From Hofstenia miamia (lineage: Eukaryota > Xenacoelomorpha > Acoela), in the NCBI GenBank assembly GCA_004352715.1, contig SCFE01000055.1:70693-134692 (forward strand): a DNA stretch of 64,000 bases, given 5' to 3'. The first letter of the stretch is position 1, and each line of letters opens with the position of its first letter. A program made the position numbers and the translations under genes. Shown piece after piece: positions 57,370 to 64,000 of the stretch. The notes under the pieces were generated by a model. The model had not been told where the DNA came from, made no database searches, and saw only the letters and a program-made list of their open reading frames with translations.

Positions 57370-57972
57370 ATAAATATATTCCCTAAGGTTTGGTTATCCA
57401 ACCATTTGTTGAAGGTTAATTATCTAATACATGTAGTTGGAAATGCTAGTCGGCTAATCGAGAGAAAACCCCTATACCTAACTTAAGTGCACTTTCATGA
57501 TCTGGCACAGAGACCCTTGAATTGTTCCCTGTGATGGATCCAGACCACTACTAAACACTGCTTGATTAGCTCGACATTGTATTAATAATCAAACCATTAA
57601 TAAGATGAAATAAATAGAATTCGAAGTAAAATTCTTTATCAATGCTTACAATAGTTTTAATCGTATTTATAGTAATTTGAAGAGAAGTACCTGTCGATTT
57701 AAATTTAAAAGTCTGCCAAGATGGCGGCTAAAAATAATGTAAGCAGCAATTTGTCAAAAACGTTTTATCGACAGATACAATTATCTCTTTTTTACACATG
57801 TTATTTTCTTGGTTGCAATATACAAATCCAAACTAGAATAATCACACTTAATCAAACTACAATAATCACACTTGATTTAATCATAATATATTTTTAATCA
57901 CTTCTTTTTTTATCTTAGTTCTTCTACAACGTTTTGCAGCTTATTTCTGTTTTATTATTAGGTGATGCTACA
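57370..57972 (-). repeat. 3' LTR of the Ty3/gypsy element (family member 4)
   Basis: On the minus strand the LTR begins TGTAGCATCACC at 57972, directly after a polypurine tract. It contains the CCCTATACCTAACTTAAG and AGTACCTG blocks shared with the repeats at 22.3, 35 and 38 kb, showing that those are LTRs of related elements. The left edge is not resolved because of the N run. Confidence 0.7.
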
Positions 57973-57984
57973 CGCCCCCCTCAG
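57973..57984 (-). other. Polypurine tract
   Basis: CTGAGGGGGGCG on the minus strand immediately before the LTR start TGTAG. It would prime plus-strand DNA synthesis of the retroelement. Confidence 0.7.
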
Positions 57985-58006
57985 CTTGCGTTATTTTTAG
58001 CACAGC

Positions 58007-58537
58007 TCATTCTCCATGCACCAGAGTGTCTGCTTTTCGAATTATCTTTTCCGCCTGTTGATCAGACCATGTTGTCTTTGCGAATTCCGCCTGTTTTGTC
58101 ATCTTTAGCACTGCTTCTCTTTCTGTGGTTGTAACATTCGCGTATCTTAGGAACTGGGTTTCTCTAATATCTTCTGCTATGGGTGTTAACTCTCTCAACT
58201 CGTCGATTTTCTGCGAGAAGATGTCATAATATTTTTGATATAACTGAATACCCTTGATGCCGATCATAAGAGTCATATGTGCGTCAGCTCTACTTGTGTG
58301 TGCTAAATCTTCCCTAATCTGGTTATCAGGGTAAAAGAACGTAAAAACTTTTCTTAGACTTTGAGTGTTCACCACATCCTTGTAGAAGAAGTTAACATTG
58401 TTTCTGACTTCTTCTTCCATGATCATATTGGGGTCGTTTTTATTTAATCTCATCATCGTGACGATTTCGACCCTTTTGGTGACGTCATAGTAGCAGTATC
58501 TTTTCTCCCATATATCAGTCCAAACTATATTGTTCAT
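58007..58537 (-). CDS. Retroelement ORF, final part (ORF4 or frameshifted ORF3)
   Basis: A 176-codon frame whose ATG (58535-58537) overlaps the TGA that ends the preceding frame (58534-58536), an ATGA arrangement. Mostly charged and helical, with YYDVTKRVEIVTMMRLN, NFFYKDVVNTQSLRKVFTFF and a C-terminal helical KMTKQAEFAKTTW region. No transmembrane segment and no recognised domain. After its TGA at 58007-58009 the frame stays open into the polypurine tract and stops at TAG at the LTR edge. It could be a separate ORF translated by reinitiation, or the end of ORF3 after a frameshift. Confidence 0.6.
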   Translation of the reverse strand: MNNIVWTDIWEKRYCYYDVTKRVEIVTMMRLNKNDPNMIMEEEVRNNVNFFYKDVVNTQSLRKVFTFFYPDNQIREDLAHTSRADAHMTLMIGIKGIQLYQKYYDIFSQKIDELRELTPIAEDIRETQFLRYANVTTTEREAVLKMTKQAEFAKTTWSDQQAEKIIRKADTLVHGE

Positions 58538-61500
58538 CCTGAGAATAACATTATAGCTCTTGGATTTCTTTCTTCAATTTCATTTCTCAGGTCTTGTAGT
58601 TGTACATTTATTGGTTTCCCTGTGTGTACAGTTGATCCAGGGTTATTGTGCCCTCCATGTAGACTCGTTCCTTGTTTATTCTGTTGTAACAATATCGCTT
58701 TTGATTTTTTGTAATCTTCTCTGTCGACTATGGCTATCGCCTTCTTTTCAGTGTTCACATACGATTTATACTCGTGTAAGAATGTTTTCGCGACTTTCAC
58801 GTCCTTCGGTATTCTCCAATGTGGTAGGACCATGGGTATTGCGATAGTCTCTAGAAGTGTGCAGATGAGGAGATTTGTTTTGATATCTCGTTCTATGTGC
58901 TGGTATGTGCCTTCTGTGGTCGACGCTGTTGCTAGCCCTATGGTGGCAGGGTAATTCATTTTCGCTTCAGGAATTGTATCCCAGAATGCCTGAGTTAGTC
59001 CCTTTCGGCTTAGCTTTAACCGCAGTTCTTCTGTCATTTCTACTCTTGAAGTAATGCACTCAACATCTATAGTGAGTTGGTTATGTGGTCATAATAGCTC
59101 CTCCAGTTCTGTTCATGTAAAAGCTTCGGTAAACATAAGTTTCATTGTCGCTACAGTTTGTTGTTCTCAGATACTCTGGAAGTTTCTCTCTTTTATGTCT
59201 TTTGACTCTTTTGTTATTTTGATTTTGACCAAGAAACGCTCGTCATCTGTGTCAATCCACTCCATGGTTTTGGCTGGACTGATCTCTCCCCATTTTTCTA
59301 TGTTAATTCTATCGATTGTTTGTTGTGTTTTGGGGGATAGCAATAATCTAGATGATGTCAATAGTTGTTCTTCTTCCAGCATTTCTGCTTGGCTCTTTGT
59401 GACCATTTCGCACACCTCTACTGGTTCTGTAATGCCTCCTCTCTTCATCATTTCGGCACTTTTGATGATCTTAGTGAATGTGCATCACGGACTGTCTCTT
59501 TCATAGTGTCTCATTTCGTAGTCTAATATGTTCTGCACATTTTTCTGCGTTATTATATTTTGGATTTCTGCTGTGTTTGCTAGTTTTCTCTTTATGATCT
59601 TTTTTGTTGTGAGCCATGGCTGATTTTGAAGCTGTTTCATCCGTGTCTCGGATGTTGCTCCCCACATGTATTTCCTCATGGGCTCATCAAATATAGTGAT
59701 TTCACTGGGGCATATCCCCATCTTATTAACGATGCTTATCGATGATATTTTCCCCAGCGGATTTCCTTGCATGATTATTCTGCTTAATATTTTCTCCATT
59801 ACTTGTTTTTCAGTTTTGTTTGGTGATTCCATTTTTCCAGTATGTCCCTTTAGCAACCAGTTCTTCGTCTGTGTATTGATTGGGGATATTGCAATTTCGT
59901 ATCTCTTCACTTTTGTTAATCTGTGCCGTGTTTGTCGCGAGATCGGCAGTTTTAGTTCCACTTCTTCCATTGTGAAGATGGCTAGTATCCATGCTGTAGT
60001 CCTGTAAAGTATCTCTGGTGGGTTCTTCTCCTCGAATATCATTTGTTTAAAGTCTTTCTTTGTGTTTAATTTGTATGCTTGATTTACTTCCATTAACGCC
60101 ATTTCAATTGATTTATGGAACTTTCTAGATGGTGCGTCAATTCCTATCTTAGGCCAGCCTTCCTCTACTTTTTGTTGTAGTTTCATTGTTTTCCAAATTG
60201 CTTGAATCTGTTGTAGATGTTCCTGGCATTGCATGAGGCTGCACTTTATAAACAGCGTGTTTGCTTTCTTGATGCCCTCCACGTCTGTTGTTAGCTCTAT
60301 AGTTTTTGTTTGCCTGTACAAATCGATTGCTATGCACGGGTCTACCATGATTTGGTAAATTTGCGCCCAATAGTCTATTTGTAAATCCAGGTGTTTCAGT
60401 TCTGGAATTGTTGTGTTGTTATCTGATTTCTGCCATGGGAAGATATTTTCTCCCAGCTGACATGCAATTTCCAGGTGGTCAGGAATCTCTTCTTGCATTG
60501 TGATTGTTATTAGTGCAATTCTGACATTATGTACTCTCGCCATCCTAGTTGTGTCATCTACCTTCTTTTGCAAAGCATTCATATATTCTTTCTGTTTCAG
60601 GAAGTGTATAATTGTGAGATTATCTGCATCCATGTTGGTCTCTGGTATCTCCGCGATTTTGTCTTTATATGCCATTATTGCTTGGGCTGTGTCTAGTGTG
60701 AATACGTCATCAAATATGACGTGCACCATACTGTGCATATATGGCCTTTCTAGCGTTTCATTCATTTTCTGTGGATAGCTGATGATTACATTAACTTTCG
60801 GCCTATTGTTGGCGTCAAGCACAATTGGTAAGAATTTTCCCTCAATTCTTGTGACTTTTCATATGTGGGACTTTGTTTCCGGTGATAATTTTGCGAATGC
60901 ATTGAAGCACATCTTCGATGTTCCCATAAAGTAGGGGTGTAGTGTTTCCCCATCTATTTTTGACATCCGCTTCTCTCTCTCTTTCAAACTTACAGTTCGT
61001 TCTGACGTTGTATCTAACGAGGCGTGTAGCTGGGTCATCCTAAATGGTAATCGACTGGTGCTCGGTTCACAGTCAGGAGGCTGTGAATCTGTGCTGATAT
61101 TTTCTACTGCTTCACCCTTGAATCAGCTCGCAGTTACTTGTATCAGCACTTGACCAGTTGTGGTTCTGGATGAGATAACATCAGCCTTGAATCGCTTTCG
61201 TATCTCCATGGTTCTTCCACCACTTACACCTTCCTCTGCATCTCCACATGTCTCACCACCCTTAAATCGGCATAGTGAACTGTGTGAAGGAAAGTTGTGC
61301 TGCACACCAGTTTTCTGCATGCCCTTGAATCGGCGGTGCAGATCCCTGGTGGGAGAGGCTCTTTGTCCATTTGTCTCTCTGCCCTTGAATCGGCCTTGAG
61401 GACTACTAGGACGCCATCTCACTCTATGTCGTCTATTCATCGGTTCTTTGTTCTCATCCCTTCTGTCTTTGATCTGACTTCCGGTCTGAGAACTTCTGTG

Positions 61501-61584
61501 TATCCTTCTCCTTCTGTTTGTTGTTGAGAGTCCCTCTGTCTGCTGGGCTCTGCGCTCTCTCTTCTTCATTGGTGGGTGCATCAT
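58534..61584 (-). pseudogene. Retroelement ORF3, ~1000 codons, interrupted by TGA codons only
   Basis: One reading frame runs from 61584 to 58534 and is interrupted only by TGA codons, at 61123, 60859, 59485, 59167, 59113 and 59089 (lowest base given). It starts within the end of pol (overlap about 130 bases, different frame). Its first ~155 codons are very basic and carry five RFKG/A repeats spaced 20-25 residues. The centre (59485-60822, 445 open codons) has MLDANNRPKVNVIISYPQKM, PWQKSDNNTTIPELKHLDL and NKMGICPSEITIFDEPMRK and is soluble-looking, with helical stretches. I recognise no domain. It has no signal peptide or membrane segment, so it is not a typical envelope gene. A nucleic-acid-binding or structural role is possible given the basic N-terminus, but that is a guess. 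Confidence 0.68.
61115..61392 (-). repeat. Five in-frame RFKG-coding repeats in ORF3
   Basis: The plus-strand word CCCTTGAATCGG (variants) occurs at 61115, 61184, 61259, 61321 and 61381. Spacings measured at the common CTT are 69, 75, 63 and 60 bases, all multiples of three, so the ORF3 frame is kept and each encodes RFKG or RFKA. In the 61115 copy the Arg codon CGA has become TGA. Confidence 0.85.
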
Positions 61585-62296
61585 TTCTTTCTATTTTCCT
61601 AAATGCAGTTAGTAAATTTATATCCCATGTCTCAGGGTCATATATAGGTTTATTTCTCGCTGCCCTTTGAGGTAGTATCCTTCTACTCGGGTCATCATCC
61701 GTGGTTTCCGGTATGTATTCATCCTCGAATTCTTCTTCATGTACACTATCTAAATCATACATATCATATACAACCTCATTGCCGTTAATTCAGCATATTT
61801 TAAATTTGGCGTTGTCATCTAGTTTTGTTTCTTCGATGTCCGCTGTTGCTCTCTTCAGATTTTGAAAATGTAAAAGTCTATTGTTGTCTAACATGCATTC
61901 GGTGTTCAGCAGTGTTTGTGTTATCGTGTGCGGGCCAGACCATACTGTTTTCAACTTCCGGACTTGGTTTGTGTCGACTAGTTTAATCGGTGTGAACGTG
62001 TATACCTTATCACATACCTTATGTGTGTGACCGTAGATTTTTTTATTATAGTTGTATTGTTGTCTCACTGCTGACTTCTTGATGTTGTGACACATTGTTT
62101 TGTGGATTCCAGTGATCTGATTCCTTAGTTGTTGTATGTATGTGTTGTCCAACTTACCGCTGTAATTGGTATACTGAATCAATAGTGGGTTTGCCTCCTC
62201 TCTCCTGAACATGGCTTTGAACGGTGATACCCCAGTTGTTGCATGTATGGAGGTATTGTAGTGTAGTATTTGATCATTTCTATAACCTCTCTCCAT
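61454..62296 (-). pseudogene. Ty3/gypsy integrase C-terminus and pol tail
   Basis: Follows the integrase core. HYNTSIHATTGVSPFKAMF matches the post-core integrase block (YNxSxHxxTGxSPFxxMFGR). A GPY/F-type module follows, KVYTFTPIKLV then KTVWSGPHTITQTLL. A TGA at 61790-61792 interrupts the frame, which then continues open through an acidic tail (EEEFEDEYIPETTDDDPSRR) to 61454. The tail overlaps the start of ORF3 by about 130 bases in another frame. Confidence 0.82.
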
Positions 62297-62981
62297 TTAT
62301 TTCCTCCTATTCGTGTTGTCACCACTCTAATCAACTTAATCAATGTTCAATTAAGTCGCTCCACTGCTCTGTTCACCTGAGGATGATCAGCAGTTGTGCA
62401 TTCACTAGCAATTTTTAATAATTTTGCCATTTCTTGAAATAGTCCACTTTCGAACTGTGGCCTTTGTCTGTTATAATCATCTCCATCAGTCCCAGTCTTA
62501 ATATAAATTCTTTTAGAAATAGTTTGGCTGTAGTTTCTGCTGTAGTATTCCGCATCAGGACCATCCTTGCATATTTGGTGAAGTTGTCCACCATAACTAG
62601 TAGGTACTGGTAGCCTTTGGGATCTTTTGATAGCATTTCGAGATCTATGTGAACTATCTCATTAGGTTGTGTCATGATGATTTTTTCCAGTTGTGCTCGT
62701 TGTGTTGGAAAATGCTGTTTGTTGTTTAGGAGGCATGTGGTGCATTTGTTAATGATGTCTTCCATGACTTTCCTGACGGCTATTGTTATGAAATGAGCAT
62801 TAAATGTTTTCTCTGTCTGTGTTATTCCCAGGTGGCCCTTCTCATGGATCTTACGTATTAGTTCCCTCTTGAAATAGTCTGGTATCGAAATTCGATTGTT
62901 TCCAGCTTCGACATATAGCAGTCGATTCTTGTTGATCTTGCACTTGTAACGTTCGTAGTATCCTGCCTTTATCTTACACAA
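62297..62981 (-). pseudogene. Ty3/gypsy integrase zinc-binding and catalytic core
   Basis: Integrase would insert the element DNA into the genome. Visible: the HHCC zinc module (HEKGHLGITQTEKTFNAHF, then CTTC), and a core with VHIDLEM (first Asp), LLVMVDNFTKYARM and IITDKGH (second Asp). A frameshift after the second Asp near 62455 moves the catalytic Glu region into another frame, ending this open frame at 62415. A TGA at 62347-62349 and a second frame change near 62300 follow. A frameshift near 62985 separates it from the RNase H tail. Confidence 0.85.
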
Positions 62982-63873
62982 TGTTGTTCACGGTTCTTCG
63001 ATCTTCTTTGATGATCTTGCTTAGGACCTTTGTTGATCTTGCTTAGGACTATGTCGTCTTTTTGTTTGTCCACTATCTCCTGTTCTGTTATTTCCTCTCT
63101 TATTAGTATTGGTAGCACTGCTTGACCCTTTTTGTCAACATTAATTTCTGGTAGTCCCTCATATTCAGTATGCAGCAGGAACTGAAATTGTTTCTTTTCT
63201 CCGTCAGTCTTTGTTGCATCTCTTTGATACTCTGGCAGTGATGTCCAGAAATCCGCGTTGTTGTGTAATGTGCCTTTTCTGTGCTTGATCATAAATGTGA
63301 ATTCATTTAGNTAGGAGGCATGTGGTGCATTTGTTAATGATGTCTTCCATGACTTTCCTGACGGCTATTGTTATGAAATGAGCATTAAATGTTTTCTCTG
63401 TCTGTGTTATTCCCAGGTGGCCCTTCTCATGGATCTTACGTATTAGTTCCCTCTTGAAATAGTCTGGTATCGAAATTCGATTGTTTCCAGCTTCGACATA
63501 TAGCAGTCGATTCTTGTTGATCTTGCACTTGTAACGTTCGTAGTATCCTGCCTTTATCTTACACAATGTTGTTCACGGTTCTTCGATCTTCTTTGATGAT
63601 CTTGCTTAGGACTATGTCGTCTTTTTGTTTGTCCACTATCTCCTGTTCTGTTATTTCCTCTCTTATTAGTATTGGTAGCACTGCTTGACCCTTTTTGTCA
63701 ACATTAATTTCTGGTAGTCCCTCATATTCAGTATGCAGCAGGAACTGAAATTGTTTCTTTTCTCCGTCAGTCTTTGTTGCATCTCTTTGATACTCTGGCA
63801 GTGATGTCCAGAAATCCGCGTTGTTGTGTAATGTGCCTTTTCTGTGCTTGATCATAAATGTGAATTCATTTAG
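62727..63873. repeat. Direct duplication around single N (63311)
   Basis: 62727-63310 and 63312-63873 are the same sequence; the left copy has an extra 22-bp tandem duplication near 63020-63042. Both contain the RNase H tail and integrase zinc module with the same frameshift. This is best read as two contig ends that overlap in reality and were not merged, so the integrase region is probably present once. Confidence 0.85.
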
Positions 63874-64000
63874 GTACTCGATCCACCAAGACACTATCCC
63901 GGATTTGTCTCACGAAAACTTTTTCAACCAGGCCAGACCGCTGTTGTCTGTTCATACTCTGAACTCCCTTCTGATGAGGAAGTGTTGAAACTTTTTAATG
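62982..64000 (-). pseudogene. Ty3/gypsy RNase H C-terminus (partial, duplicated by assembly)
   Basis: The minus strand carries WWIEYLNEFTFMIKHRKGTL then HNNADFWTSLPEY, the end of the gypsy RNase H domain (HRKGKxHxNADxLSRLP pattern), followed by a linker to integrase. TGA codons at 63952-63954 and 63910-63912 lie at RNase H positions. The element continues beyond the right edge, so RT, protease and gag are not seen here. Confidence 0.82.

Noticed and set aside
57985-60822. Envelope gene in the gypsy element
   Set aside because: No signal peptide, no transmembrane helix and no cleavage or fusion-like region were visible in the frames after integrase.
62415-63894. Tandem duplication of the integrase and RNase H region in the gypsy element
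   Set aside because: The copies meet at a single N and start and end at contig-like positions; unmerged overlapping contig ends are more likely.
58007-63954. TGA as a reassigned sense codon (nuclear code change or readthrough)
   Set aside because: The intact GPCR, transporter and peptide genes contain no in-frame TGA and use TGG for Trp. TGA in the elements aligns with CGA in one place (61123) and TGG in another (36104), so it has no single meaning. Decay explains it better.

Overview
The window is AT-rich nuclear DNA of an invertebrate animal: metazoan-type 7TM receptor, SLC35G-like transporter, many (TA)n microsatellites, and a repeat load of mariner, hAT-like, CR1/L2-like LINE, R2/R4-type LINE, Ty1/copia and Ty3/gypsy remnants. 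The mix would fit a cnidarian or another AT-rich invertebrate; the species cannot be told from this sequence. No rRNA, tRNA or CRISPR was seen. The assembly is a draft with ten N runs, and three single-N joins that are each flanked by near-identical direct copies.

Layout. 1-8 kb: non-coding DNA holding one duplicated segment (215-400 and 7482-7620) and a decayed plus-strand LINE (3950-6300) that carries a 366-bp hAT-like insertion with 8-bp target duplications. 8.3-9.2 kb: an intact, apparently intronless class A GPCR. 9.3-16 kb: mostly non-coding. 16.1-17.9 kb: a dead mariner; a piece of the same family lies at 22.9-23.2 kb. 18.5-22.3 kb: a retroelement segment (gag, RT tail) bounded by ~580-bp inverted repeats. 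23.2-25.1 kb: a second copy of the LINE, minus strand, split by a ~1.07-kb hAT-like insertion.

28.0-35.0 kb is the most interesting part. It is a cluster of a small secreted histidine/aspartate-rich peptide gene: three intact 58-codon copies, two pseudogenes and one fragment. Two of the intact copies lie head to head on the arms of a ~0.75-kb inverted repeat that also carries a Ty1/copia-like RNase H remnant. LINE fragments, one with a 2A-like DVELNPSP motif, lie between copies. I do not recognise this peptide family; the sequence suggests an N-terminal signal peptide and a metal-binding mature region.

35-38.7 kb: LTR-like repeats and the 3' end of an R2/R4-type LINE (zinc finger plus restriction-like endonuclease), itself interrupted by an insertion with CAAG on both sides. 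38.7-52.3 kb: gene-poor, with a dispersed inverted repeat pair and a fragment of a second IS630/Tc1/mariner-type transposon. 52.3-53.3 kb: an intact DMT/EamA transporter. 53.5-55.1 kb: a degenerate tandem repeat around a gap. 57.4-64 kb: the 3' part of a minus-strand Ty3/gypsy element (RNase H tail, integrase, polypurine tract, 3' LTR) with an unusual ~1000-codon third ORF after integrase that starts with RFKG peptide repeats.

Only two chromosomal genes (GPCR, transporter) plus the His-rich peptide genes look functional. In-frame stops in the mobile elements, above all the gypsy element, are almost always TGA. This fits CGA-to-TGA and TGG-to-TGA decay better than a recoded genetic code.
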